DNA of 64,000 nucleotides, taken from assembly GCF_021390675.1 (NCBI RefSeq), contig NZ_JAJEJV010000004.1:2170001-2234000 (forward strand), given 5' to 3'. The DNA comes from Dyella sp. 2HG41-7 (GTDB lineage: Bacteria > Pseudomonadota > Gammaproteobacteria > Xanthomonadales > Rhodanobacteraceae). The position numbers and the translations under genes were made by a program. The notes under the pieces were generated by a model. That model did no database searches. It was given only the letters and a program-made list of their open reading frames with translations, and was not told the origin of the DNA. Positions 27,555 to 37,319 of the stretch are shown piece by piece (the stretch's first letter is position 1; each line of letters begins with the position of its first letter).

Positions 27555-27586
27555 ATCGGGCCGGCTATGCCGGCCCGATGCGTTTT
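27555..27586 (+). terminator. Hairpin terminator between fimV and truA
   Basis: ATCGGGCCGGC and GCCGGCCCGAT form a perfect 11-bp stem with a three-base loop, followed by GCGTTTT. It lies 26 bases after the fimV stop and 70 before truA, so it should separate or attenuate the two units. Confidence 0.75.
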
Positions 27587-27655
27587 AGCGCTCGACGCGA
27601 GGCGACGCGAAGGCACCTGTTACTCTTGTCGCCTCACTGGATTTCCCGATTACCC

Positions 27656-28423
27656 ATGCGCATCGCCTTAGGCATCGAATACGACGGCACCGACTTTCTC
27701 GGCTGGCAACGGCTGAGCCACGGCGCCAGCGTGCAAGCGAGCCTGGAGCAAGCGCTTTCGTTCGTCGCCGCGCAGCCGACGACCGTGACCTGCGCCGGTC
27801 GCACCGACGCAGGCGTTCATGGCCGTTGCCAGGTTGTGCATTTCGACACCGACGCGCAGCGCGATATGCGTGCGTGGGTGCTGGGCGCATGTTCGAATTT
27901 GCCGACGACCGTAGCGGTGTTGTGGGCGCAGCACGTATCCGACGATTTTCATGCGCGCTTCTCGGCGCGAAGCCGTCGCTATTGCTACACCATTCTCAAC
28001 CGCGCGATTCGTCCCGCGCTGGATGCACGTTATGTCGCATGGGAACGCCAGCCTCTCGACGCCCAACGTATGCATGCCGCCGCGCAAGCGTTGACCGGCG
28101 AACACGATTTCTCCGCGTTTCGCGCTATTTCCTGTCAGGCGGCGCACGCGCGTCGCGAAGTGAAACAATTGAGTGTTCGACGCGAAGGCGATCACGTGAT
28201 CGTCGATATCGAAGCGAATGCATTTTTGCATCACATGGTGCGTAATATCGTCGGTTCGCTGCTGCCAGTCGGTCGCGGCGAAGAGTCGGTGGAATGGGTG
28301 GCGTCGTTGTTAGCTGGACGCAATCGCGAAGTCGCCGGGCCCACCGCCGCAGCATCGGGCCTGACGTTTATCGGTCCACGCTACGAACGACATTGGGGCT
28401 TACCGGAGGAGGTCAGCGAATGA
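27656..28423 (+). CDS. truA: tRNA pseudouridine(38-40) synthase
   Basis: Converts uridines 38-40 of the anticodon stem-loop to pseudouridine. ATG 27656 ([18 protein letters not shown]) gives 255 residues. The catalytic Asp51 is in [11 protein letters not shown], and [18 protein letters not shown] near the C-terminus is conserved. The open frame extends upstream through the terminator but has no homology there. The stop overlaps the trpF start as ATGA, so the two are coupled. Confidence 0.95.
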   Translation: MRIALGIEYDGTDFLGWQRLSHGASVQASLEQALSFVAAQPTTVTCAGRTDAGVHGRCQVVHFDTDAQRDMRAWVLGACSNLPTTVAVLWAQHVSDDFHARFSARSRRYCYTILNRAIRPALDARYVAWERQPLDAQRMHAAAQALTGEHDFSAFRAISCQAAHARREVKQLSVRREGDHVIVDIEANAFLHHMVRNIVGSLLPVGRGEESVEWVASLLAGRNREVAGPTAAASGLTFIGPRYERHWGLPEEVSE

Positions 28424-29034
28424 CCCGCATTAAAAGCTGTGGCATGACGCGCGTGGAAGACGCTTTGCTGGCGGCGGAATTCGGCGCGGACGCCATCGGC
28501 GTCGTGTTGACCGCGCGCAGCAAACGGAAGGTTTCGCTGTCGCAAGCGCGCGCCATCATTGAAGCGATGCCTCCTTTCGTCACTACGGTTGCGCTTTGCA
28601 TGGACGACGAAGCGAACTTCGTGCAAGAGATCATCGATACCGTTCGTCCTTCGATGCTTCAGTTCCACGGCGACGAAAGCGACGAATGGTGCGCGCAGTT
28701 CGGTCAGCCTTATCTGAAAGCTATCGCGATGGGCGAGGGCGCCGCGGCGCTTTATCAGCTGCGCGATCATCCGCACGCCGCAGGCTTGCTGCTCGATGGC
28801 CACGGTCTGGGCGAGGCGGGCGGCAGCGGCAAGTCGTTCGATTGGTCGCTGATGCCGCGCGATCTGAAACAGCCGTTGATACTTGCCGGCGGACTCACGC
28901 CCGACAATGTGGCCACCGCCATTCGCGCCGCACAACCGTGGGCCGTGGATGTGGCGAGTGGCATCGAATCCGCGCCGGGCATCAAGGATCCGATCAAGTT
29001 GCGCGCGTTTATCGAAGCGGTTCGCAACGCATAA
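28420..29034 (+). CDS. trpF: Phosphoribosylanthranilate isomerase
   Basis: Third committed step of tryptophan synthesis: it converts phosphoribosylanthranilate to CdRP. The product is a 204-residue TIM barrel with the catalytic Cys7 (KSCGMT) and Asp126 (LLLDGHG). The phosphate-binding loops [10 protein letters not shown] and DVASGIE are present. GGAGGAGG lies seven bases before ATG 28420, inside the truA end. A LysR gene on the opposite strand separates it from trpB. Confidence 0.95.
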   Translation: MTRIKSCGMTRVEDALLAAEFGADAIGVVLTARSKRKVSLSQARAIIEAMPPFVTTVALCMDDEANFVQEIIDTVRPSMLQFHGDESDEWCAQFGQPYLKAIAMGEGAAALYQLRDHPHAAGLLLDGHGLGEAGGSGKSFDWSLMPRDLKQPLILAGGLTPDNVATAIRAAQPWAVDVASGIESAPGIKDPIKLRAFIEAVRNA

Positions 29035-29040
29035 GTACGA

Positions 29041-29928
29041 TTAAGTCTGAGAGAGCGCGTCGCGCATCCAGGTAGCTAACGCGTCGATGCGTTGGTCATG
29101 TCGGCGCTGTGGTACGGCCAGAATCCATCGCGCATGGGTTTGCTCGAAACCCCACGGCGCGAGCAGGCGGCCTGCATCGATGTCTTCCTGCACCAATTGC
29201 GCCGGCGCAATCGCAACGCCAAGTCCGGCGACAGCGGCTTCCAGCAGATAAAACAGACGCGCGAAACCTTGCCCGTGACGTAAGGTTTCGGCAGGCACGC
29301 CTGCGGCGTCCGCCCAGGCCTGCCATGCCTGCGGGCGCGAACTTGTATGCAGCAATGCTTCGTCGCTCAGCGCGGTCGCACCGCGTTCCAGCAAGCGTGG
29401 GAGGCCGGCATAGCGAGGACTGACGACGGGACCGATACGCTCCGGCGCGAGTTCATAGATCTGCCAACCAGACGGCCACGGCGGTGTCGCAACGGCCAGC
29501 GCGGCATCAGGCTCGGCGTGTTGAGGGGCAAGAGGATTTTCTTCGGGCGATAGATGCAATCGCAGCATCGGCAGATCGCGCTCGAGTCGCTCGAGGCGAG
29601 GTATCACCCAACGCGCAAGCAAACTGCTCGCGCAGCTGAGCACAAACGGCGCGTCCTGACGATGACGCCGCAGCTCCGCCCAGCCATCGCGCAGCTGATC
29701 GAACGCACCGGCGACGCGATCGCGCAGTTGCTCGCCTGTGACAGTGAGTGCGACGCCGCGACCGAAGCGGGCGAACAGGGGTTGCCCCAGCGCGTCTTCC
29801 AGCACGCGCAGTTGCCGACTGATGGCGCCATGGGTGACGTGCAGCTCCTCCGCCGCGCGGCTCACGCTGCCCAGGCGGGCGGTGGCCTCGAAGGCGCGCA
29901 GGGCGTTGAGTGAGGGCAGGTCGCGCAT
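29041..29928 (-). CDS. LysR-family regulator next to trpB (TrpI/GcvA-like)
   Basis: LysR-type transcription factor of 295 residues. The winged-helix DNA-binding domain covers residues 6-65 ([35 protein letters not shown] in outline), followed by a periplasmic-binding-type effector domain. It belongs to the GcvA/TrpI-like subgroup by its [11 protein letters not shown] start. It is divergent from trpB with a 124-base gap. In Pseudomonas TrpI activates trpBA from exactly this position in response to indoleglycerol phosphate; the same role is likely but not proven here. Confidence 0.88.
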   Translation of the reverse strand: MRDLPSLNALRAFEATARLGSVSRAAEELHVTHGAISRQLRVLEDALGQPLFARFGRGVALTVTGEQLRDRVAGAFDQLRDGWAELRRHRQDAPFVLSCASSLLARWVIPRLERLERDLPMLRLHLSPEENPLAPQHAEPDAALAVATPPWPSGWQIYELAPERIGPVVSPRYAGLPRLLERGATALSDEALLHTSSRPQAWQAWADAAGVPAETLRHGQGFARLFYLLEAAVAGLGVAIAPAQLVQEDIDAGRLLAPWGFEQTHARWILAVPQRRHDQRIDALATWMRDALSQT

Positions 29929-30052
29929 CTATGGCGTGAGTTTTTCTAACATGTTGAGGCCATGATATCGCTTTTTTGATCGGGCCAATCGCAGTATTTT
30001 TAACGTTCCACAGTCCAAGCCGCCACGTGCGTCTTCCCAGGATTTCTAACCA

Positions 30053-31264
30053 ATGGCCACTCTCCAAGATTTCCATCAATGGCCCGATCCCCACGGACGG
30101 TTCGGCAACTTCGGCGGTCAATACGTCGCCGAAACCCTTATGGCGCCCTTGGCCGAACTTACCGAGGCCTACTTGCGCCTGCGCGAGGATCCCGAATTTC
30201 TGGCCGAACTCGATCGCGACCTTACCCATTACGTGGGGCGGCCCAGTCCGATCTATCACGCCGAAGGTTTGTCCAAGCACGTTGGCGGCGCGCGCATTCT
30301 GCTCAAGCGCGAAGACCTCAATCACACCGGTGCGCACAAGATCAACAACACCATCGGCCAGGCCTTGGTCGCCAAGCGCATGGGCAAGCCGCGCATCATC
30401 GCTGAAACCGGCGCAGGCCAACACGGCGTTGCGAGCGCAACCGTGGCTGCGCGTTTCGGTTTGAAGTGCGTGGTGTACATGGGCGCCGTCGATATCGAGC
30501 GACAGAAAATCAACGTGTACCGCATGAAGCTGCTCGGCGCCGAAGTCGTGCCGGTGACATCGGGCTCGAAAACGCTGAAGGATGCGTTGAACGAAGCGAT
30601 GCGCGACTGGGTGACCAATGTCGCCGATACGTTCTACATCATCGGCACCGTGGCGGGCCCGCATCCGTATCCGATGATGGTGCGCGATTTCAATGCGATC
30701 GTCGGGCGTGAAGCGCGCGCGCAAATGCTGGAGCAATACGGTCGCTTGCCCGACGTGCTTACGGCGTGTGTCGGCGGCGGCTCCAACGCCATCGGTTTGT
30801 TCCACGCATTTCTCAACGACAGTGACGTGCGCATCGTCGGTGCGGAAGCGGCGGGTGAGGGCATTGCGACGGGGCATCACGCTGCGTCGCTGGCAGCGGG
30901 TCGCCCCGGCGTCTTGCATGGCAATCGTACCTACGTGCTATGCGACGACAACGGTCAGATCACCGAAACGCATTCGGTCTCTGCTGGTTTGGATTATCCC
31001 GGCGTCGGTCCCGAGCATGCATTTTTGAAGGATGCCGGTCGTGCGGAATATGTCGGCGTTACCGATGACGAAGCGCTCGAAGCGTTCCATTTGCTCGCGC
31101 GTACCGAGGGCATTCTTGCCGCGCTGGAATCCAGTCATGCCGTGGCGCAAGCGATAAAGCTGGCGCGCGAACTGCCCAAAGACGGCATCGTGCTGTGCAA
31201 TCTTTCCGGCCGCGGCGACAAGGACGTACACACGATCGCAGCACGCGAAGGAGTTCAGGTATGA
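30053..31264 (+). CDS. trpB: Tryptophan synthase beta subunit
   Basis: PLP enzyme that condenses indole with serine to give tryptophan. At 403 residues it is full length. Lys96 in HTGAHKINN binds [17 protein letters not shown] forms the active-site loop, and [10 protein letters not shown] binds the cofactor phosphate. It partners TrpA in a channelled alpha2-beta2 complex. Its stop overlaps the trpA start (ATGA). The divergent LysR gene is the probable regulator; I find no leader peptide or attenuator upstream. Confidence 0.97.
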   Translation: MATLQDFHQWPDPHGRFGNFGGQYVAETLMAPLAELTEAYLRLREDPEFLAELDRDLTHYVGRPSPIYHAEGLSKHVGGARILLKREDLNHTGAHKINNTIGQALVAKRMGKPRIIAETGAGQHGVASATVAARFGLKCVVYMGAVDIERQKINVYRMKLLGAEVVPVTSGSKTLKDALNEAMRDWVTNVADTFYIIGTVAGPHPYPMMVRDFNAIVGREARAQMLEQYGRLPDVLTACVGGGSNAIGLFHAFLNDSDVRIVGAEAAGEGIATGHHAASLAAGRPGVLHGNRTYVLCDDNGQITETHSVSAGLDYPGVGPEHAFLKDAGRAEYVGVTDDEALEAFHLLARTEGILAALESSHAVAQAIKLARELPKDGIVLCNLSGRGDKDVHTIAAREGVQV

Positions 31265-32061
31265 ACCGCATCGACCGCCGTTTCGCCGTGCTCAAAGCAT
31301 CCGGTCGCACGGGCTTGATTCCGTTCGTCACCGCCGGCGATCCCGCGCCCGAGCATGTCGTGCATTTGATGCACGCGTTGGTCGATGCAGGCGCCGATGT
31401 GATCGAACTCGGCGTGCCGTTCTCCGATCCGATGGCCGACGGTCCGGTGATCCAACACGCCAGCGAGCGCGCCATCGCCAAGGGCGTGGGGCTTGCCGAT
31501 GTGCTCGGATGGGTCGCTACGTTCCGCGAACGCGACAACGACACGCCCGTGGTGTTGATGGGTTACCTCAATCCGGTGGAAATTCACGGGTACGCGCGTT
31601 TCGCCAAGGAAGCCGCCGCGGCCGGCGTCGATGGCGTGTTGCTGGTGGATTGCCCACTGGAAGAAGCCGACGTTCTTGCGCCCCTGCGCCAGGCCGGCTT
31701 GCAGCAGATTCTGCTCGCCGCGCCCACCACCGCACCCGCGCGTATGGCGCAGTTGTGCAAGGCGGCGGAGGGTTTCCTGTACTATGTATCGTTCGCCGGC
31801 ATCACCGGGGCAGGACGCTTGAGTACGCAGGACATCGCCGCACGCGTGGCGGATATCCGGTCTCAAGCGAATGCGCCTGTCGCCGTGGGTTTCGGTGTCA
31901 AGGATGCGCAGAGCGCGAAAGCCATCAGTGAATTTGCGGATGCCGTGGTGATCGGCAGCGCGCTGGTGGAGCGATTGAACGGTGCGAACACGGCACAAGA
32001 AATCGCAACACGGGTTGGCGATTTTCTCCGTCCGATTCGCGCGGCATTGGACGCCGCTTGA
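31261..32061 (+). CDS. trpA: Tryptophan synthase alpha subunit
   Basis: Cleaves indoleglycerol phosphate and passes indole to TrpB. ATG 31261 gives 266 residues; AAGGAG stands eight bases upstream within trpB. The catalytic Glu49 and Asp60 lie in [27 protein letters not shown] and [11 protein letters not shown] form the phosphate-binding loops. Overlap with trpB ensures balanced synthesis of the two subunits. A GC-rich hairpin follows the stop within ten bases. Confidence 0.97.
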   Translation: MNRIDRRFAVLKASGRTGLIPFVTAGDPAPEHVVHLMHALVDAGADVIELGVPFSDPMADGPVIQHASERAIAKGVGLADVLGWVATFRERDNDTPVVLMGYLNPVEIHGYARFAKEAAAAGVDGVLLVDCPLEEADVLAPLRQAGLQQILLAAPTTAPARMAQLCKAAEGFLYYVSFAGITGAGRLSTQDIAARVADIRSQANAPVAVGFGVKDAQSAKAISEFADAVVIGSALVERLNGANTAQEIATRVGDFLRPIRAALDAA

Positions 32062-32068
32062 TGACTCG

Positions 32069-32097
32069 CTCTCCCTTTTCGGAGGGGGAAGGGTGAG
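32069..32097 (+). terminator. Imperfect hairpin after trpA
   Basis: CTCTCCCTT pairs with AAGGGTGAG with one mismatch in the stem, starting seven bases beyond the trpA stop. The sequence ends GGAAGGGTGAGG, a form I see again in other gaps of this window. There is no T run, so termination would be weak or factor-dependent. Confidence 0.4.
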
Positions 32098-32131
32098 GCG
32101 TCGGGGCTTAGCGAAAAACTGACAATGGAAC

Positions 32132-32220
32132 GGCTCTGACCTTTTATGGTCTAGAGCCTGGATCGAGGCCGGGTCGTCCTCGACCTTTATCTTTGGCGAA
32201 AGCGTCGCCATAGACAAAGG
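32132..32220 (+). promoter_or_regulatory. Two-hairpin leader upstream of accD
   Basis: Hairpin 1 (32132-32158) pairs GGCTCTGACC with GGTCTAGAGCC, ten pairs with one bulged T and a six-base loop. Hairpin 2 (32184-32220) pairs 32184-32198 with 32206-32220, 15 positions with two mismatches and a seven-base loop. Both lie in the 229-base gap before accD. They could form a regulatory leader; neither is followed by a T tract. No known riboswitch class is evident. Confidence 0.4.
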
Positions 32221-32290
32221 ACACGCGCAGGAATCGCCAGACCGGGCGTGCCGGACAGGCCGCGCTTGTTTTCAGATCGAGGCGGAATCA

Positions 32291-33160
32291 ATGAATTGGC
32301 TGCAAAAAATCATGACACCCCGCACGCGGACCCCAGGGGCTCCCGGCGGCAAGGGCAAGGTTCCCGAAGGTGTTTGGGAGAAATGCGGTGGCTGCGGCGC
32401 CGTGCTGTACAAGCCGGAGCTGGAACGCAACCTGATGGTGTGCCCCAAGTGCGGCCATCATCATGCCATCGGCGCGCGCGAGCGGTTGCTGGCGCTTCTG
32501 GATGACGGAAGCGCGCAAGAGCTCTGGGCGAACTTGGAGCCCAATGATCCGCTGAAATTTCGCGATTCGAAAAAGTACCGCGACCGCATCGTCGCCGCGC
32601 AGAAATCCACCGGCGAAAAAGATGCGCTGATCGCGATGAGCGGCAAGCTCAAGGAACAACCGCTGATGGCGGTGGCCTTCGAGTTCTCTTACATGGGCGG
32701 CTCGATGGGTTCGGTAGTCGGCGAGAAATTCACGCGCGCCGCCGAGCGTGCGTTGAGTGATCGCAGCGCGCTGGTGTGCTTCTCCGCCACGGGCGGCGCG
32801 CGCATGCAGGAAGCCTTGTTCTCGCTGATGCAGATGGCCAAGACCTCCGCTGCGTTGGCGCGTTTGCGCGAAGCGGGCGTTCCGTACATCAGCGTGCTGA
32901 CGCATCCGACGACTGGTGGCGTGTCGGCCAGTCTTGGCATGTTGGGCGATATCAACGTCGCCGAACCGAAAGCCTTGATCGGCTTTGCCGGTCCGCGCGT
33001 GATCGAGCAGACAGTGCGCGAGACGTTGCCGGAAGGTTTTCAGCGTTCGGAGTTTCTGCTGGAACACGGCGCCATCGACATGATCGTGGACCGCCGCGAG
33101 ATGCGCGACAAACTTTCCGATGTGTTGAACATTTTGCGCAAGGTGCCGCGCGCGGCATAA
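32291..33160 (+). CDS. accD: Acetyl-CoA carboxylase carboxyltransferase subunit beta
   Basis: Beta half of the carboxyltransferase that makes malonyl-CoA for fatty-acid synthesis. The 289 residues begin with a zinc ribbon (C32, C35, C51, C54), which in E. coli also binds its own mRNA, followed by the crotonase-fold domain with [15 protein letters not shown] and [26 protein letters not shown] precedes the ATG. In many gammaproteobacteria folC follows; here it is replaced by a non-coding stretch and a convergent PAP2 gene. Confidence 0.96.
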   Translation: MNWLQKIMTPRTRTPGAPGGKGKVPEGVWEKCGGCGAVLYKPELERNLMVCPKCGHHHAIGARERLLALLDDGSAQELWANLEPNDPLKFRDSKKYRDRIVAAQKSTGEKDALIAMSGKLKEQPLMAVAFEFSYMGGSMGSVVGEKFTRAAERALSDRSALVCFSATGGARMQEALFSLMQMAKTSAALARLREAGVPYISVLTHPTTGGVSASLGMLGDINVAEPKALIGFAGPRVIEQTVRETLPEGFQRSEFLLEHGAIDMIVDRREMRDKLSDVLNILRKVPRAA

Positions 33161-33184
33161 AGTTTGTGCTTGACAATTGCACGT

Positions 33185-33213
33185 GATGCCGCCTTCGGGC
33201 GGCATCGTCGTTT
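33185..33213 (+). terminator. Terminator after accD
   Basis: GATGCCGCC and GGCGGCATC form a nine-bp stem closed by the stable TTCG tetraloop, followed by GTCGTTTCT. It begins 25 bases after the accD stop codon. Confidence 0.8.
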
Positions 33214-33251
33214 CTAAGATCGGAAAAATTCGCACGCTGCGAAAACGAATG

Positions 33252-33414
33252 TTTTCCACAGCAAATGTGGACGCTTCTTGGAAAAGCCTGTGGAAAACTC
33301 GCACACGCAACTGTGCGATCAAGCACTTGGCACACCGTGATGAAATTTTGCGCAGAAAGTGCGCGCAGTTTTCCACAAGCGTTGTGGAAAGTATCCGGTA
33401 GAGCCTGTGGATAG
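33252..33414. other. Cluster of five DnaA-box-like nonamers
   Basis: In the 324-base gap after accD, five nonamers match or nearly match TTWTNCACA. TTTTCCACA occurs at 33252-33260 (+), 33289-33297 (-) and 33369-33377 (+). CTTTCCACA is at 33383-33391 (-) and CTATCCACA at 33406-33414 (-). Three fit the relaxed consensus exactly and two differ at the first base. The rest of the gap holds only the accD terminator and a direct repeat. Confidence 0.6.
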
Positions 33415-33463
33415 GTGCGCTATCTCGTTGAGCGCAAAGCGTATGCGCACAGCATGACTAGCC

Positions 33464-33488
33464 ATTGATCAGCGCAAAAATTGATCAG
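33464..33488. repeat. Direct repeat of ATTGATCAG
   Basis: Two perfect nine-base copies at 33464-33472 and 33480-33488 lie 16 bases apart, each containing the palindrome TGATCA. The second overlaps the stop codon of the PAP2 gene. They adjoin the DnaA-box-like cluster. Confidence 0.5.
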
Positions 33489-34060
33489 GCGAACAAATGC
33501 GGCGCGCTGTGCACGATCCACAACGACAGCGCGCCGAGACCGCTGCCAACAAACATTGCAGCCAATACATCGCTGGGGTAGTGCAAACCGAGAATCACGC
33601 GCGATGCCGCCACCAGCGCGGTGAACGTCAACAGCAGCGGCGCGAGCATCGGGTAATACGCCAGCGCAACGATGGTGAAACCCACCGCTTGCAGCGTGTG
33701 ACCCGACGGAAAACTGAATTCGTCCAGCGGCGGCACATGCGCGATGACGCCGGGGCAGGTGCGGAACGGGCGCGGACGACGCGTCCAGCGCTTCAGAATG
33801 CGATACAGCAACAGCGCGACCAATCCCGTGACGGCCATGTGTGCGGCGGCTTCCAGACCGCGCAGGCCGTCGATCAGCGCCAAGGCGAGCATCAGCGCGT
33901 ACCAGAACACACCATCGCCGAGGCGGCTGATGATGCCGAAGAACAAGCCGACAGCGTGACGCGCGCCCCAGCGGTTGGCGGCGATGCACATGCGTCGGTC
34001 GAACGCATGGCGCGGAAGAACGGCGGACTCAGGCCGGTGCGATGGTGACATGACGGTCAT
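33485..34060 (-). CDS. PAP2-family membrane phosphatase
   Basis: Integral membrane lipid phosphatase of 191 residues with about five hydrophobic segments. The three PAP2 signature motifs are intact: KRWTRRPRP, PSGH, and SRVILGLHYPSD. The active site faces the periplasm in this family, acting on undecaprenyl pyrophosphate, phosphatidic acid or similar. ATG 34060 overlaps the end of the glycosyltransferase gene by 32 bases; ATG 34051 is a second possible start. The tight coupling suggests a shared pathway on a lipid-linked or glycolipid substrate. Confidence 0.9.
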   Translation of the reverse strand: MTVMSPSHRPESAVLPRHAFDRRMCIAANRWGARHAVGLFFGIISRLGDGVFWYALMLALALIDGLRGLEAAAHMAVTGLVALLLYRILKRWTRRPRPFRTCPGVIAHVPPLDEFSFPSGHTLQAVGFTIVALAYYPMLAPLLLTFTALVAASRVILGLHYPSDVLAAMFVGSGLGALSLWIVHSAPHLFA

Positions 34061-35189
34061 GCATGTTCTCCTCGACCAGTTCGCGCAACAGGTTTTCGAA
34101 TTCGCGGATCACCGCTTCCGGCGACAAACGCTCCACGCTGACGGTGGCGGCGTGTCCCATATGGCGAATCAAATCGATATCGCCGCCCAGCGTGACCGCT
34201 GCCGACGTAAAGGCGCGGGCATCGCCGGACGTGATACGGAAACCGTTGATGCCATCGATCAGATGTTCGCGCGCGGCGCCTTCGGCATACGCCACCACCG
34301 GCAAACCGGCGGCGAGCGCTTCCAAAATCACGTTACCGAAGGTTTCGCTGAGGCTCGGGAACGGAAACAGATCGGCGCTGGCGTAGTGCGCGGCCAGGTC
34401 TTCGTCGCGCTTCATACCGACAAAGTTGAAATCGGGATGCGCAGCTTGCAGCGATGCGCGCGCGGGACCATCGCCGACCCACACATAGCGCGCTTTCGGT
34501 GCGACCTGCTGGATGGCGCGGAAGGTCTCGACCGCAAGCTCCAGATTTTTCTCCGGCGCGATGCGTCCCACATAAAGCACGACCGGCGTATCCGCATCTA
34601 CGCCCCAGCTTTCGCGCAAGGCGTTGTCGCGCTTGGACGGATGAAACAGCTTGGTGTCGACCGCGCGGCGCAGCAGGCGCGCATGATCGACGCCCATCGC
34701 GGTCAGTTCCGCAGCGAGTGCGTCGGTAGGAACCAGCGTGACATTGGCGCGCTGATGGAAGCGGCTCAGATATCCGTGCACGATGGGGGTCAGAAAACCT
34801 ACGCCGTAGTGATCAGCATACGTATCGAAACGCGTGTGGAAGCCGGTGGCGACGGGAATGCCTAATCGCACCGCGGTCTTGACCGCAGAGCGTCCCAGCG
34901 GACCTTCGGTCGCGACGTAAATCGCATCGGGACGGCGTTCGGTCCAGCGATGGCGCAGCGTGCGCGGCGCGGGAAGTCCGAAGCGAAGACCGGGATAACG
35001 TGGCAGCGCCGCGCCGCGTGTTTCCAGTGCATCAATGCCGGGCTCGTCGACGTGGCTGACGATTTGGCGGGGACGGACGAGATCGATCTCGTGGCCTCGT
35101 GCGGCCAGACCCGTCGCCAGACCATGCACGGTGAGTGCGACACCGTTGATCTCAGGCGGATACGTCTCGCTGATGATGCCGATACGCAT
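34029..35189 (-). CDS. GT4-family glycosyltransferase
   Basis: GT-B-fold retaining glycosyltransferase of 386 residues. The N-terminal donor loop ETYPPEINGVALTVHGLA and the C-terminal LYVGRIAPEKNLELAVE and FPSLSETFGNVILEALAAG motifs place it with the PimB/MgtA/SqdX group, enzymes that add mannose or a similar sugar to lipids. ATG 35189 has AGGA seven bases upstream; the open frame continues further but without homology. It is coupled to the PAP2 gene. The acceptor is probably a membrane lipid, by analogy only. Confidence 0.9.
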   Translation of the reverse strand: MRIGIISETYPPEINGVALTVHGLATGLAARGHEIDLVRPRQIVSHVDEPGIDALETRGAALPRYPGLRFGLPAPRTLRHRWTERRPDAIYVATEGPLGRSAVKTAVRLGIPVATGFHTRFDTYADHYGVGFLTPIVHGYLSRFHQRANVTLVPTDALAAELTAMGVDHARLLRRAVDTKLFHPSKRDNALRESWGVDADTPVVLYVGRIAPEKNLELAVETFRAIQQVAPKARYVWVGDGPARASLQAAHPDFNFVGMKRDEDLAAHYASADLFPFPSLSETFGNVILEALAAGLPVVAYAEGAAREHLIDGINGFRITSGDARAFTSAAVTLGGDIDLIRHMGHAATVSVERLSPEAVIREFENLLRELVEENMHDRHVTIAPA

Positions 35190-35364
35190 GGCGCATCCTC
35201 GTCTTGTACGGCGATAGCTTGAGCTCGTGTCGTTTCGTGGCGATGGCGGAGACGTGACAGGCCGGTTACGGGTGTTACCGAATGCGGAAAAAGCTGGTTT
35301 TGGCGAACGCTGGTGGACTAGATTGGGTGAATAGGCTTTTTCGACCCGAAACAGGAGACTTCCA

Positions 35365-35799
35365 ATGAAACGTCTGCTGCTTGCGTTCGCCTTCGTTGCC
35401 GCCCCTGCTTTTCTCTGCGCAGCGGAAACGCCAGCCTTACCCGTGACCAAAGCTCCTGCGGGCGCGGAGGTCTACATCATCTCGCCCCAAGATGGCGCCA
35501 CGGTGTCGCAAAGTTTTACCGTGCGATTCGGCCTCAAGGGCATGGGTGTCGCGCCCGCAGGCGTGACCCACGAAAACACGGGACATCACCATTTGCTGGT
35601 GGACGTCAAAATCATGCCCTCGGCAGGCCAGCCCATCCCCAAAGACGAGCAGCATCTTCATTTCGGCGGTGGACAGACCGAAACAACGCTGAAGCTGCCG
35701 CCCGGTACCCACACGCTGCAGCTGGAATTGGGCGATTCGAACCACATTCCGTTCGACCCGCCGATCGTGTCGAAACCGATCACTATTCACGTGAAATAA
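35365..35799 (+). CDS. DUF4399 periplasmic protein
   Basis: Exported protein of 144 residues. The signal peptide ends CAAE. The DUF4399 domain shows VYIISPQDGATVSQSFTVRFGLKGMGVAPAG at its start (quoted in outline), a His-rich NTGHHHLLVD, and EQHLHFGGGQTE. The repeated His residues suggest metal binding, but no activity is known for the family. CAGGAG precedes the ATG. It is divergent from the glycosyltransferase and followed by a hairpin. Confidence 0.82.
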   Translation: MKRLLLAFAFVAAPAFLCAAETPALPVTKAPAGAEVYIISPQDGATVSQSFTVRFGLKGMGVAPAGVTHENTGHHHLLVDVKIMPSAGQPIPKDEQHLHFGGGQTETTLKLPPGTHTLQLELGDSNHIPFDPPIVSKPITIHVK

Positions 35800-35806
35800 G
35801 CGGTAT

Positions 35807-35832
35807 TCCCCTTTCCCGCGGGGGAAAGGGGA
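35807..35832. terminator. Hairpin after the DUF4399 gene
   Basis: TCCCCTTTCCC pairs perfectly with GGGAAAGGGGA around a four-base loop, eight bases after the DUF4399 stop. No T run follows. The sequence belongs to the C/G-rich hairpin type repeated in other gaps here. TAAAAT at 35852-35857 just beyond it may be the -10 of gltX. Confidence 0.55.
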
Positions 35833-35890
35833 GTTCCCCCTCGGTATCGGTTAAAATTTCGCGTTCTGCCCCGGCGCAACGCTAAACATC

Positions 35891-37291
35891 ATGACCGTCC
35901 GCACCCGCTTCGCTCCCAGTCCCACCGGCTTCCTGCATATTGGCGGCGCGCGCACCGCGCTGTATTGCTGGCTGGAAGCGCGTCGTCGCGGCGGCGAATT
36001 CCTGCTGCGCATCGAAGACACTGATCGCGAGCGTTCCACCGACGAGGCCGTGCAGGCCATTCTCGACGCCATGCAATGGCTGGATCTGAGCGCCGACGAG
36101 CAGCCGATTTATCAAACGCATCGCCTGGAACGCTACAAGCAAGTAGCGCAAGAATTGCTCGCGGCCGGCAAGGCGTACTACGCCTACGAAAGCAAAGAAG
36201 ACATCGAAGCCATGCGCGAAGCTGCCATGGCGCGCGGCGAGAAGCCGCGCTACAACGGCTATTACCGCGATCGCAACGAGCCGTATCGCGAGGACCCCAA
36301 TCGCGTGATCCGTTTCAAGAACCCGCTGGAAGGCTCGGTGGTGTTCGACGACAAAGTGAAGGGCAGGGTGGAATGGTCCAACGCGGAGCTGGACGATCTG
36401 GTGATCTTCCGCTCCGACGGGTGGCCTACTTACAACTTTGCCGTGGTGGTCGACGATATCGACATGGGCATCACGGAAGTGATTCGCGGCGACGACCACG
36501 TCAACAACACGCCGCGCCAGATCAACATCTATCACGCGCTGGGCGCCAAGGTGCCGGAGTTCGCGCATCTGCCGATGATCCTGGACAAGGAAGGCAAAAA
36601 GCTTTCCAAGCGCACCAATTCGGTCAGCGTGATGGAGTACCGCGAGAACGGTTTTCTGCCGCACGCGATCCTCAACTATCTCGTCCGCCTCGGCTGGTCG
36701 CACGGCGATCAGGAAATCTTTTCGCGCGAAGAAATGATCAAGCTGTTCGACGTCGGCGATGTCAACAAAGCCGCGTCGCGTTTCGACGTCGAAAAGTTGA
36801 TGTGGCTCAACCAGCACTATCTGAAAACCGACGATCCGCAAACGCTGGCGCCCGAGTTCGCATGGCATCTCGCGCGCGCTGGCATCGACGCAAGCAAAGG
36901 GCCAGCGCCAGCCGAAGTGATCGTGGCGTTGCGCGATCGCGTGCACACCTTGAAGGAAATGGCCGAACGCGCGGCGATTTGGTACGGCCCGATCGTTGAG
37001 TGGGACGACAAAGCAGTCGCCAAACACCTGAAAAACGAGAGCGCCGCGCAAGTGCTGAGCGCCGCGCGCGAATTGCTCGCCACCTGCGAGTGGAAGCCGG
37101 AGCCGATTCATCAGGTGATCGAGCAAGTTGCCGCAAAGCTGGAACTTGGCATGGGCAAAATTGCGCAACCGCTACGCGTAGCCATGACCGGAACGCAGGT
37201 GTCGCCGTCCATCGACCACACGATTTATCTTACCGGACGCGACGTCGCGCTCAAGCGCATCGACGACGCGATCGCGTTGGCGCAAGCCTGA
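35891..37291 (+). CDS. gltX: Glutamyl-tRNA synthetase
   Basis: Class I synthetase charging tRNA-Glu, 466 residues. The HIGH-type motif is [19 protein letters not shown] and the second signature is [10 protein letters not shown]. The C-terminal anticodon-binding helical domain is complete. [18 protein letters not shown] is a typical GltX stretch. It starts a plus-strand run with a small membrane protein and the zinc regulator. Confidence 0.96.
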   Translation: MTVRTRFAPSPTGFLHIGGARTALYCWLEARRRGGEFLLRIEDTDRERSTDEAVQAILDAMQWLDLSADEQPIYQTHRLERYKQVAQELLAAGKAYYAYESKEDIEAMREAAMARGEKPRYNGYYRDRNEPYREDPNRVIRFKNPLEGSVVFDDKVKGRVEWSNAELDDLVIFRSDGWPTYNFAVVVDDIDMGITEVIRGDDHVNNTPRQINIYHALGAKVPEFAHLPMILDKEGKKLSKRTNSVSVMEYRENGFLPHAILNYLVRLGWSHGDQEIFSREEMIKLFDVGDVNKAASRFDVEKLMWLNQHYLKTDDPQTLAPEFAWHLARAGIDASKGPAPAEVIVALRDRVHTLKEMAERAAIWYGPIVEWDDKAVAKHLKNESAAQVLSAARELLATCEWKPEPIHQVIEQVAAKLELGMGKIAQPLRVAMTGTQVSPSIDHTIYLTGRDVALKRIDDAIALAQA

Positions 37292-37319
37292 TCGTCGGCG
37301 CGCAAACGACAACACATAC

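Noticed and set aside
29929-30052. trp leader peptide or attenuator before trpB
   Set aside because: No short frame with Trp codons and no terminator/antiterminator pair; the divergent LysR arrangement explains regulation better.
29507-30919. 470-codon frame spanning the LysR and trpB starts on the minus strand
   Set aside because: It crosses a divergent promoter and is antisense to the highly conserved trpB.
33161-33484. Possible chromosomal replication origin
   Set aside because: DnaA-box-like sites are present, but I see no AT-rich unwinding region and none of the usual origin neighbours (dnaA, dnaN, rpmH, parAB).
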